From Henriciella marina (GTDB lineage Bacteria; Pseudomonadota; Alphaproteobacteria; Caulobacterales; Hyphomonadaceae), in assembly GCF_027213945.1 (NCBI RefSeq), contig NZ_JAPWGW010000001.1:1054001-1118000 (forward strand): DNA of 64,000 bases, given 5' to 3'. A program made the position numbers and the translations under genes. Every line of letters starts with the position of its first letter. Position 1 is the stretch's first letter. The notes below the pieces were generated by a model, which saw only the letters and a program-made list of their open reading frames with translations, did not search any database and had not been told where the DNA came from. This document shows positions 18,438 through 25,201 of the stretch, in pieces.

Positions 18438-19358
18438 CTACGGATTGGCGGCGTCTGGCTCCTGCAGCTCCTTGGCCTTCATCGCTTCGGTGATGTGATC
18501 TGCCAGAAGCCGTGCCTTGCCTTTCAGCTTGCCGCCTGACCAGACCACATTCAGCGGCAGGGCTTCAGCCTCCCAGTCCGGTAGCAGGCGTGCCAGCTGG
18601 CCTTCGCGGACTTTCTCACAAACCAGCCAGTCCGGTGCGAGGATATAGCCGAGCGCGTCCTGCGCACATTGGATCAGCATGTCGCCAGAAGACGCGCGAA
18701 AGCGGCCGGCGGCCCGCAGACTATCAAGCGCTCCCGTCTCCCTGTTCGCAAGCTCCCACATGGCGGCGCCGGCCTGCTGTCGAAGCGACAGCGCCTCATC
18801 GGCGTTAAGCTCGCTTGGGCGGGTCACGGATTTCTGCTGGGCAATATAGATGGGCGATGCCCAGAGCTTTCGAGGGGTAAGCGCAATTCGCTTCGCCATC
18901 AGGCTGGAATCGGCAAGCTGGCCTAGCCGGAAGGCAAGGTCGACGCCCTCCTGAACGATGTCGGTATAGGAATCGTCGGAAATCACATCCAGCGACAGGT
19001 CCGGATAGCGTCGCATGAAGCTCGCCAGCGCGGGTGCGATCACCACACGCGACAGCGAATGCGGCACGCTGATGCGCAGCTGGCCGACCGGCTCATTGTC
19101 GAGCCCGCGCACTTCTGCCTCTGCCGCCTCGAACGCGTCGAGGATGGATTTTGCCCGCGTATAGAATGTCTGGCCAGCTTCAGTGAGACTTAGCGCGCGG
19201 GTCGTGCGCAGGAACAGGTCCGCGCCAAGCTGGGCCTCGAGGTCCTGAATGCGCCGGGAGACGGTTGGCTGTCCAATCTCGAGGTCAGCGGCCGCCTTGG
19301 AGAAACTCCCCGTATCGGCAACCCGTATGAAGAGCCGCATTGCGTCCAGCCTGTCCAT
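18438..19358 (-). CDS. LysR family transcriptional regulator
   Basis: A 306-residue regulator with an N-terminal winged HTH (MRLFIRVADTGSFSKAAADL, GQPTVSRRIQDLEAQLG) and a C-terminal LysR substrate-binding domain (QLRISVPHSLSRVVIAPAL). The ATG at 19358 gives the usual LysR N-terminus. It is divergent from the DoxX-like/YHS pair, and a perfect inverted repeat at 19464-19480 lies between them, suggesting that it regulates those genes and itself. The inducer is unknown. Confidence 0.9.
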   Translation of the reverse strand: MDRLDAMRLFIRVADTGSFSKAAADLEIGQPTVSRRIQDLEAQLGADLFLRTTRALSLTEAGQTFYTRAKSILDAFEAAEAEVRGLDNEPVGQLRISVPHSLSRVVIAPALASFMRRYPDLSLDVISDDSYTDIVQEGVDLAFRLGQLADSSLMAKRIALTPRKLWASPIYIAQQKSVTRPSELNADEALSLRQQAGAAMWELANRETGALDSLRAAGRFRASSGDMLIQCAQDALGYILAPDWLVCEKVREGQLARLLPDWEAEALPLNVVWSGGKLKGKARLLADHITEAMKAKELQEPDAANP

Positions 19359-19463
19359 CGCCGCTCGTCTCCATCTTGCCCGCGCGCCCCTCCATATAGG
19401 CACATGCCTTCCGTAACGCGAGGGCCGGGCGGACCGAACCCATCACGGCCTGGTTCACCCTTT

Positions 19464-19480
19464 CGTGACGCGCCGTCACG
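19464..19480. promoter_or_regulatory. Inverted repeat between the LysR gene and the DoxX-like gene
   Basis: CGTGACG-CGC-CGTCACG is a perfect 7-base inverted repeat with a 3-base centre, in the divergent promoter region. It is a candidate LysR-type binding site by position and symmetry only. Confidence 0.45.
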
Positions 19481-19556
19481 CAGGCGTCATTCGCTGTCGC
19501 GAGACTTCGCCTATACCTCTTCGCCATCACAGACGGCAGGCCAAAGGGGGCGCACA

Positions 19557-20072
19557 ATGCTGGACCGTATCAAATCATTCGCACCGCACATTATCGCGGT
19601 AATCGCATCGCTCGTCTTCCTCGACAGCCTGCGCTTCAAATTCACCAATGCGCCGGAGACGCAGGTCATCTTCGGCAAGCTCGATGCCTGGGCAGAAAGC
19701 TTCGGGGCAGGGGGCCTCTTCGCCCAGACGGGCCTCTTCAGCCAGTATGTCATCGGCACGGCAGAGCTGGCGGCCGCCGCGTGTCTTCTCCTCGGAATCC
19801 TTCCCACCCTCCGACGCCTTCAGGGCCTTGGCGCGCTGATCGCCTTTGCCGTGATGAGCGGCGCGGTGAACTTCCACCTCTGGACGCCGCTCGGCATCGA
19901 CCCGAACAATGATGGCGGCGGGCTCTTCTTCACGGCCTGCGTCGTGCTCGCGACCTCGCTTCTCCTCATCTTCGTCCGCCGCCGCGAAATTGCCGCCATT
20001 GCGGGCGGTGTCGCCGCTGCTCTGACGGGGCCTGCGCCGTCGCTCACCACCTCGAAAGGTTCAGCCCAATGA
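19557..20072 (+). CDS. DoxX-like small membrane protein
   Basis: A 171-residue protein with four hydrophobic segments (HIIAVIASLVFLDSLRFKF; YVIGTAELAAAACLLLGILP; LGALIAFAVMSGAVNFHLW; FTACVVLATSLLLIFV). The spacing resembles DoxX/SURF4-like redox-associated membrane proteins. The ATG at 19557 follows AAAGGGGG. The stop overlaps the next start (ATGA), making an operon with the YHS-domain protein. Function is not established. Confidence 0.65.
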   Translation: MLDRIKSFAPHIIAVIASLVFLDSLRFKFTNAPETQVIFGKLDAWAESFGAGGLFAQTGLFSQYVIGTAELAAAACLLLGILPTLRRLQGLGALIAFAVMSGAVNFHLWTPLGIDPNNDGGGLFFTACVVLATSLLLIFVRRREIAAIAGGVAAALTGPAPSLTTSKGSAQ

Positions 20073-20524
20073 TCAGACACGCCGCCGCCGCGCTCATGCT
20101 CGCCACAGCTGGCGTCGCCTTCGCCGCGCCCGCCCATGCCGACAAGGCGCCGGTCTATACCGGCACTTTCTCCAACACCGCCGTCGAAGGTCACGACCCG
20201 GTCGCCTATTTTACCGAAAGCCGCCCCGTTAAAGGCAGCCGTGATTTCCGGACCGAGTATCAGGGCGCAGAGTTCCGCTTCGAGAGCCAGGAAAACCTCG
20301 ACACTTTCCACGCCGATCCGGAAAAATATGCCCCACAATTCGGGGGTTACTGCGCCTGGGCCGTGTCCGAAGGCTATACCGCAAAAGGCGACGCAGACCA
20401 CTGGGCGATCGTCGATGGAAAGCTCTATCTGAACTACGACAAAAAAATTCAAAACCGCTGGGAACAAGACCGCGAAATGCACATTGTTAAGGCGAATACG
20501 AACTGGCCGGAGGTTCTGAAGTAA
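20069..20524 (+). CDS. Exported YHS-domain protein
   Basis: A 151-residue periplasmic protein with a signal peptide (cleavage after AHA, about residue 24) and one YHS-type domain (GHDPVAYFTESRPVKGS, then FGGYCAWAVSEGYTA with its cysteine). YHS domains are thought to bind metals. The pairing with a DoxX-like membrane protein under a divergent LysR gene suggests a redox or metal-stress module; that is inference. A strong terminator follows. Confidence 0.8.
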   Translation: MIRHAAAALMLATAGVAFAAPAHADKAPVYTGTFSNTAVEGHDPVAYFTESRPVKGSRDFRTEYQGAEFRFESQENLDTFHADPEKYAPQFGGYCAWAVSEGYTAKGDADHWAIVDGKLYLNYDKKIQNRWEQDREMHIVKANTNWPEVLK

Positions 20525-20572
20525 CAAGGCAAAATTCCCTCCTCCCCTCACCCCAGCCTTGTCACTTCCGGC

Positions 20573-20614
20573 TCGAAGACCCCGCACCTCCCCCTCAGTG
20601 CGGGGTCTTCCTCG
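20573..20614 (+). terminator. Terminator after the YHS gene
   Basis: GAAGACCCCGCAC and GTGCGGGGTCTTC form a 13-base-pair stem with a 10-base loop, followed by a T-rich stretch. Confidence 0.85.
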
Positions 20615-20651
20615 TTTCAGCGCCCGGTTTTTCGCGCCGCTCCCCGACGCC

Positions 20652-20692
20652 CATAAAGAAACGGTCAGACCCAAAGGCCTGACCGCTCGATC
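20652..20692 (-). terminator. Terminator after the YqaE/Pmp3-like gene (minus strand)
   Basis: GGTCAGACC and GGCCTGACC form an imperfect stem around CAAA. Read on the minus strand it is followed by GTTTCTTT, just past the stop of the 52-residue gene. Confidence 0.7.
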
Positions 20693-20713
20693 AACCGCTC
20701 AATTGGCGACCCG

Positions 20714-20872
20714 CTATTTGCGCAGGATCACCCAGACCGCGTGGATGATGCCCGGCACATAGCCGAGCAGGGTCAGCAGTATGTTCAGCCAGAAGTGCAG
20801 GCCAAGACCCACCTGCAGGAACACGCCCAGCGGCGGGATCAGGATGGCCAGAAGAATGCGGATAACGTCCAT
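20714..20872 (-). CDS. YqaE/Pmp3 family small membrane protein
   Basis: A 52-residue protein below usual ORF cut-offs. It reads MDVIRILLAILIPPLGVFLQ, then VGLGLHFWLNILLTLLGYVP and GIIHAVWVILRK. This is the full Pmp3/UPF0057 pattern: two hydrophobic helices, the IPPLGVFL block, FWLNILLTLLGYVPGIIHA and a charged end. Family members are induced by salt or membrane stress and affect membrane potential. GAGGGA lies upstream of the ATG. It is monocistronic with its own terminator. Confidence 0.9.
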   Translation of the reverse strand: MDVIRILLAILIPPLGVFLQVGLGLHFWLNILLTLLGYVPGIIHAVWVILRK

Positions 20873-20940
20873 AATGGGGTCCCTCGTCTAAAAACACACA
20901 AACGCCAGCTCAGGCATCTCGTTCCGGCGTGTCTCTATAA

Positions 20941-21028
20941 GCCGCTCACCCCCGCGCAGGCGGGGGTCTCAGCCAGTTATGGCGCAACGACTGCCTCACG
21001 AGATCCCCGCCTGCGCGGGGATGAGCGG
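20941..21028. repeat. 88-base palindromic repeat, copy 1
   Basis: The arms GCCGCTCACCCCCGCGCAGG and CCTGCGCGGGGATGAGCGG face each other around a 40-odd-base centre with GGTCTCAGCCA and TGCCTCACGAGATC. The same arrangement recurs at 25479-25566, centre included, so this is a family of long imperfect inverted repeats, not a simple terminator. Confidence 0.8.
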
Positions 21029-21060
21029 TTTAAGAAAGCACCCACGTTGGCGTCACGTCT

Positions 21061-21112
21061 TCCTCCCCCGTTCACGGGGGAGGTGCCCGGCAGGGCGGAG
21101 GGGGCGAACCAC
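21061..21112. repeat. G-rich hairpin repeat beside nudC
   Basis: CCTCCCCCG/CGGGGGAGG hairpin followed by GGCAGGGCGGAGGGGGCG. It resembles the C/G hairpins at 25579 and 26983 and lies downstream of nudC on the minus strand, where it may end transcription. Confidence 0.55.
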
Positions 21113-21117
21113 CAAGC

Positions 21118-22044
21118 CTACCCCTCCCGCTCGGCCCATTCTTTCATGATGTGGTGCGCCACGGCGAAGGGCGGGGGCGCGAACATCTCCTCATGCTGGC
21201 CCGCCAGCACACGGCGGATCTCCTCGCGCGAGAACCAGCGCGCGGTCTCCAGCTCATTCTTGTCGACGGCGATCTCGTCGCTCTCGGCCGGCAGGATCAG
21301 CCCGATCATCAGGGACGACGGGAACGGCCAGGGCTGGCAGAACAGATATTCGGTCTTGGCCGGGTCGCAGTGGATGCCCGCTTCCTCATGCACCTCGCGC
21401 GCGGCCCCCTGTTCCAGCGTCTCGCCCGGCTCGATAAAGCCCGCCAGACAGCTCCACATGCCCTTCGGCCACATCTTCTGACGGCCCAGCAGGCACTTGT
21501 CGCCCTTCACGGCCAGCATAATGGCGACCGGGTCAGTGCGCGGAAAGTGCTCGGCCGTGCATTCGGTGCAGGCCCGCTTCCACCCGGCTTCAGCGCGCAC
21601 GCTCTCTGCCCCGCAGCGAGAGCAGAAACGGTGCGAGCGATGCCACTCAAACAGTGACCGCGCCGTAGAGGCGAGGTTGGCTTCCATCTCGCTCATCAGC
21701 GCCATCGCCTGGCGAAAATCGGTAAACTCCCCCGTCCCGGCGATCAGCGACGCCTCGACATCAAAGTCCCCCGGCATCTCCACCGCGAAGACGGGCGTCT
21801 CATTCTTGTCGAGGCCGAGAAAGAGCGGCTCACTTTCCGGCGCGAGCTTTGCCGCCTCCGGCCCCAGCCAGACAAGCCCGCCATCCCTGGCCAGCAGCGG
21901 CAGGCCCCCCTGCATCAACAGGACAAGCACATCGTCGCGGGCATAGGCGGCGGCCAGCCAGTCAGCATCGGTGCGGTGATGGCCGGCGCGGTCAATCGGG
22001 CGCGCGCCGAGCGGGATAAAATCGGAATTGGTCGTATTAGCCAT
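21118..22044 (-). CDS. nudC: NudC, NAD(+)/NADH diphosphatase (NUDIX)
   Basis: A 308-residue enzyme that cleaves NADH, and in E. coli removes NAD caps from RNA. An N-terminal domain is followed by a zinc ribbon (CSRCGAESVRAEAGWKRACT with a final EC, residues ~148-170). Then come the NUDIX box GFIEPGETLEQGAAREVHEE-AG near residues 210-232 and the NudC-specific block QPWPFPSSLM. The ATG at 22044 is preferred to a longer reading that starts without the family N-terminus. It lies just upstream of ffs but on the opposite strand. Confidence 0.93.
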   Translation of the reverse strand: MANTTNSDFIPLGARPIDRAGHHRTDADWLAAAYARDDVLVLLMQGGLPLLARDGGLVWLGPEAAKLAPESEPLFLGLDKNETPVFAVEMPGDFDVEASLIAGTGEFTDFRQAMALMSEMEANLASTARSLFEWHRSHRFCSRCGAESVRAEAGWKRACTECTAEHFPRTDPVAIMLAVKGDKCLLGRQKMWPKGMWSCLAGFIEPGETLEQGAAREVHEEAGIHCDPAKTEYLFCQPWPFPSSLMIGLILPAESDEIAVDKNELETARWFSREEIRRVLAGQHEEMFAPPPFAVAHHIMKEWAEREG

Positions 22045-22278
22045 GCACAGACCCCGTCTGGTCTTCTGGAATTTTCGTCCCGCAGGGTGCGGAGTTTTGC
22101 CGGTCAGCGAGGCGCAGTTACGCAGGAAGGGCAAGCCCTTTCAAGTGACTGCAACGATACTGGCAGGTAAAAGACCGTGCCTTGCGGGGTGTCCCCCTGC
22201 GGCAAGCTGCGGCCATTCTCAAAACGGCGCTCCACTGTCAAAAAATTCCGGAAGACCAGACAGGCAGCATCCGCCCCC

Positions 22279-22307
22279 TTGTCACCCCGCTTTCAAAACG
22301 CGATATG
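22279..22307 (+). promoter_or_regulatory. Candidate promoter of the SRP RNA gene
   Basis: TTGTCA (22279-22284), a 17-base spacer and GATATG (22302-22307) place a start close to the 5' end of the SRP RNA helix. Position and spacing support it; the -10 match is moderate. Confidence 0.5.
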
Positions 22308-22313
22308 GAGGTC

Positions 22314-22412
22314 AGGAGGCTGGCGGTGGACGAAGTCCTCGCCAACCGGGTCAGGTCGGGAACGAAGCAGCCCTAACGAGTTTCGCTTCGGGTCACTGTC
22401 CAGTCTCCGCTT
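22314..22412 (+). ncRNA. ffs: Signal recognition particle RNA (4.5S type)
   Basis: The small bacterial SRP RNA that binds Ffh for co-translational membrane targeting. The conserved domain IV hairpin is visible at about 22350-22376, with GGGTCAGGTC, a GGAA loop closed by G-C, then GAAGCAGCCC. In E. coli the same loop is closed by C-G, a compensated change. The ends pair: GGAGGCTGG (22315-22323) with CCAGTCTCC (22400-22408). Ends are approximate. No convincing T-run follows the 3' end; DNA of the accessory island begins there. SRP RNA upstream of dnaX is common in Alphaproteobacteria. Confidence 0.88.
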
Positions 22413-22438
22413 TATAGCCGATAGAAGTAGCTGTTTCC

Positions 22439-23173
22439 CTAGTCGCCGGCTAGGTAGGTATTTAGTGGTCGCTTCGAGTCGAAGCGGTCAGTATCCCGCT
22501 TTATCACGATTTTTCCGGCGGTGTTTAATCCAAGTTGCCAGTTTCTACGTGTCCAATAGACGCCTTCAGCCTCTTGAATGAGGCGACTGTCGAATATGAT
22601 TTCTGCTGCGCCGGAGTGGCAGCTTTCATCAGTGACTTGTGCGATGGGGACCGTCTGTTTGTAAATGTACGAGAGTCGAATATCGCTTTCGCTTAGCTTT
22701 ACAGGCCTAGCAGTTAGCGAATGCGATGTGCCGGAAGTTGATGGTAAGTAAGCCGTTATTCGTACGCTGAATAATGAGGCCCGAATTTCCATCGCTATAT
22801 CTGTTTCGTTGAGAGAAATTTTCTCCAAGTCCCGCACTGACAGTGTTTTTTCGGTCTCACTTGCTGCCTTGATTTCGGAAAGGCGGGTCCAGTTGGACTG
22901 AGTGGTCCCAACCCAAACGCCGTTGATGTCCGGAAAGAGCCAGCTGTTCAGCGCAGGAAGCCATCGCCACAATATTCGCCAAGGAGCCCAATACCAAGAA
23001 ATGCCAAAAGCGAATGTGAAGCTGGCGAGAATAATCGTCGAAGCCAGTGCGGCTATGCGCCAGCTATTCACCTCTAAGTGAAAATAGCTCAGGGCGGAGA
23101 AAAGTATCTCCGTGGCAAAAATCACGAGGGTCAATCCAATCGCCCAGGCCCTTTTCGGCAGTAGCGGGTACAT
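22439..23173 (-). CDS. cap15: Cap15-like CBASS effector (2TM, beta-strand-rich)
   Basis: A 244-residue membrane protein with two N-terminal helices, residues ~10-31 (WAIGLTLVIFATEILFSALS) and ~38-61 (WRIAALASTIILASFTFAFG). A beta-rich cytosolic domain follows, starting at FPDINGVWVGTTQSN (residue ~80) and ending near RNWQLGLNTAGKIVI. This two-TM plus beta-barrel layout, divergent from a CD-NTase gene, matches the S-2TM-beta/Cap15 effectors of CBASS, which bind a cyclic nucleotide in the barrel, oligomerise and disrupt the inner membrane. AAGGAGAA precedes the ATG. Composition is near 50% G+C, unlike the flanks. Sequence identity within Cap15 is low, so the call rests on architecture and context. 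Confidence 0.78.
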   Translation of the reverse strand: MYPLLPKRAWAIGLTLVIFATEILFSALSYFHLEVNSWRIAALASTIILASFTFAFGISWYWAPWRILWRWLPALNSWLFPDINGVWVGTTQSNWTRLSEIKAASETEKTLSVRDLEKISLNETDIAMEIRASLFSVRITAYLPSTSGTSHSLTARPVKLSESDIRLSYIYKQTVPIAQVTDESCHSGAAEIIFDSRLIQEAEGVYWTRRNWQLGLNTAGKIVIKRDTDRFDSKRPLNTYLAGD

Positions 23174-23225
23174 GGATGTTCTCCTTTTGAGCTGGACTCT
23201 GCGAAGCCTATATCATAACGTCAAG

Positions 23226-23239
23226 GTCTATACATAGAC
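23226..23239. promoter_or_regulatory. Inverted repeat in the divergent CBASS promoter region
   Basis: GTCTAT-AC-ATAGAC is a perfect 6-base inverted repeat in the 89-base gap between the effector gene (minus) and the CD-NTase gene (plus). It could be an operator for both. No CapW or CapH regulator gene is in the island. Confidence 0.4.
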
Positions 23240-23262
23240 TCACTCTGAGCTCGAGGCCCAAC

Positions 23263-24300
23263 ATGTATGATTTCTCAACGCAGCTTCGCAATTTTCACGA
23301 TGGCTATGTTCGGCTCTCTAATACCCAACGTTCTGACATGAGAGATAGACGGCAAAAGAACCTCAATCGTCTGGAGAGTGGCCTTTCTGACCTCTCCAAA
23401 CCAGAGATTGTCGATGTTATCAATCAAGGCGGTTACGCTCAAAAAACGATGGTGCAGCCGCCTGAGGGAGATGAAGATAGTCGATACGACATCGATCTTG
23501 GAGTAGTTTTCGAGGAGGCGGACGCCGCTGGTCCAAGAACCACACGAAATTGGGTAAGAGACGCGATTAGCAAAAAGTCGACGGGGATGAAAAACGATCC
23601 CGAGTCGAAGCCTAAGTGCGTTCGGGTAGTGTATGCGGATGGCTACCAATGTGACTTTCCCGTATTCCGCCGCAGCGCGAGTTTTGCAGGATACACTTAC
23701 GAGCTTTCAGCAGGAGATGATTGGATAACCTCTGATCCCGCTTCGATGAACAAGTGGATAGAGCGCGAAGTTGCTCAGCGGAGTCCCGAGGCAGGCGGCG
23801 GGTATCAACTTCGTCGGATCATTCGTTATCTTAAGTATTTGGCGAAAGCCCACGCCTACAGCTCATCAACGAAGTACCCTGGGGGCTTGTTGGTGACCGC
23901 GATCGCGATCGAATGTTATCGACCAGAAGATGGCCGCGATGATATCGCACTACGCGAAACACTGAGAGCCGTAGCGAATAAGTCGCAGTACTCGCCCGTC
24001 TATGCTGACGGGATTCAAATATCTGATGACAAAGATGTCGCGCGATTAATGAGGCTGATCGATAAGGCTTCCACGCTAGTGCAGCGTTTAGATGAGCTGG
24101 ATAAAGATGATTCTGACGACCAGAAGGCGCGTGCATCTTGGAAAAAAGTGTTCAAGCACTCTTATTTTGACGAGCCGAGCATCGAAACGAAGTCTGCCAT
24201 AACAGGAGCTATGGTAGGCTCAGCGCTGGAAAGGCTTGAAGCTGAGGCGAAAGCCCGCCGTGCTGCGGGCCCGCGCACTTCTCCTTGGTGCGATAACTAG
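23263..24300 (+). CDS. CD-NTase, DncV-like cyclic oligonucleotide synthase of CBASS
   Basis: A 345-residue enzyme that makes a cyclic di- or tri-nucleotide alarm signal on phage infection. The N-terminal helix FHDGYVRLSNTQRSDMRDRR is typical of SMODS/DncV-like members. The nucleotidyltransferase core reads QGGYAQKTMVQP (residues 55-66), metal-binding Asp76 and Asp78 in SRYDIDLGVVF, and the third aspartate, Asp131, in YQCDFPVF. All three are intact. A helical C-terminal lobe follows (YQLRRIIRYLKYLAKAHA). The protein ends in SPWCDN, not the Gly/Ala end expected where an E1-E2 Cap2 acts. GAGG precedes the ATG. The stop is one base before the likely TTG start of the E2-like gene. CD-NTase clade and product cannot be assigned by eye. 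Confidence 0.9.
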   Translation: MYDFSTQLRNFHDGYVRLSNTQRSDMRDRRQKNLNRLESGLSDLSKPEIVDVINQGGYAQKTMVQPPEGDEDSRYDIDLGVVFEEADAAGPRTTRNWVRDAISKKSTGMKNDPESKPKCVRVVYADGYQCDFPVFRRSASFAGYTYELSAGDDWITSDPASMNKWIEREVAQRSPEAGGGYQLRRIIRYLKYLAKAHAYSSSTKYPGGLLVTAIAIECYRPEDGRDDIALRETLRAVANKSQYSPVYADGIQISDDKDVARLMRLIDKASTLVQRLDELDKDDSDDQKARASWKKVFKHSYFDEPSIETKSAITGAMVGSALERLEAEAKARRAAGPRTSPWCDN

Positions 24301-24301
24301 T

Positions 24302-24937
24302 TTGAGCGAGCAGTTATTAACGGACATCAACAACTACATTGATGTCCACCAGAGAGAACTTGCCGCCACTGTCTACAACGGCGCTATCACTGTTAGCGGC
24401 AAATTCTGGGTGAAAGTTCAATGCGACCCACTGGAGGCCTACGACGTTCACATCGTCCTGCCAGATGGTTTTCCCTTAAAGGAGCCAATTGTTTTTGAGA
24501 CAGCGGGCAAAATTCCTCGGACCCAAGAACGTCACATGAATGACGCAGACGGGCATTGCTGTTTAACAGTCTGGGAAGCATGGCTTTGCTCATATCGTCA
24601 TCCGACATTTGAGCAGTTTATGAACGGACCAGTAGCGGATTTCTTTCTAGGTCAATCGATCGTGGCTCGCGGAGGCGATTGGCCTTTCGCAGAATTGGCC
24701 CACGGGAAGCCCGGTATACTGGACGCGTTTGCAACTGCGCTCGCGACCGGTGCTGACCATGTCGAAATTGTGAAGCACTTAAGGCTGTTAGCGATGAAGA
24801 AGATCAAAGGGCATCATAGCTGCCCTTGCGGTTCCGGTGTGGCTCTTCGTAATTGCCATGCCGAAAAGATGCGCAAGTTATCAGATGCAATCGATCCAAC
24901 TCTTGCGGCAGCCATGCTAACTAGAATTCGGAGCTGA
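24302..24937 (+). CDS. E2-like CBASS protein with C-terminal SEC-C zinc motif
   Basis: A 211-residue protein. Residues ~20-140 form an E2/UBC-like domain: KFWVKVQCDPLEAYDVHIVL, then PDGFPLKEPIVFE, and the catalytic region MNDADGHCCLTVWEAWL with candidate active Cys86 or Cys87 and His85. Residues 174-186 read CPCGSGVALRNCH, a SEC-C zinc-binding motif, after a basic linker (AMKKIKGHH). E2-only CBASS loci are called type II-short; E2 is thought to control the CD-NTase by conjugation. No E1 (ThiF) or JAB gene is present. The TTG at 24302 lacks a clear ribosome site and may depend on coupling; a GTG at 24260 inside the CD-NTase gene is the alternative. Confidence 0.78.
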   Translation: MSEQLLTDINNYIDVHQRELAATVYNGAITVSGKFWVKVQCDPLEAYDVHIVLPDGFPLKEPIVFETAGKIPRTQERHMNDADGHCCLTVWEAWLCSYRHPTFEQFMNGPVADFFLGQSIVARGGDWPFAELAHGKPGILDAFATALATGADHVEIVKHLRLLAMKKIKGHHSCPCGSGVALRNCHAEKMRKLSDAIDPTLAAAMLTRIRS

Positions 24938-24990
24938 CGTATCTCCTGGCCAAAGTGGCGGACCCCGCCATTCGGCCATAGCCAGCGAAC

Positions 24991-25072
24991 GACCGTCCGG
25001 TTTCAGGCGGTCAAGGCCGCCTAAGGCACGGCTGAAAGCCGCCCGGCCTTGATGGCCTGAAACAGGGCGGTC
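24991..25072. repeat. Large imperfect inverted repeat (29-base arms)
   Basis: The left arm 24991-25019 (GACCGTCCGGTTTCAGGC...) pairs with the right arm 25044-25072, matching at 25 of 29 positions by hand alignment, around a 24-base loop. It begins 53 bases after the end of the E2-like gene and may act as a terminator or mark the edge of the inserted segment. Confidence 0.7.
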
Positions 25073-25179
25073 ACTCGACGTTTCCAGAAAAGAACCCACG
25101 TCCCGAAGACCCCTGCGCAGGCAGGGGTCCATGGTAGTAGGTTTTAAACAGCGTGCTCCGGTGCTCGTGATGCACCATG

Positions 25180-25201
25180 GATACCTGCCTTCGCAGGTAT
25201 C
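25180..25201. repeat. GATACCTGCC palindrome, copy 1
   Basis: Perfect hairpin GATACCTGC-CTTC-GCAGGTATC. Further copies are at 25437-25458 and, in the opposite orientation, 26907-26928. Confidence 0.8.

Noticed and set aside
19820-20674. Minus-strand frame (284 codons) opposite the DoxX-like and YHS genes
   Set aside because: Covers two coupled genes and a terminator; glycine/arginine-biased translation.
22439-24937. Prophage remnant or integrative element
   Set aside because: No integrase, transposase or phage structural gene is present, and no direct repeat of the ffs 3' end was seen on the right side.
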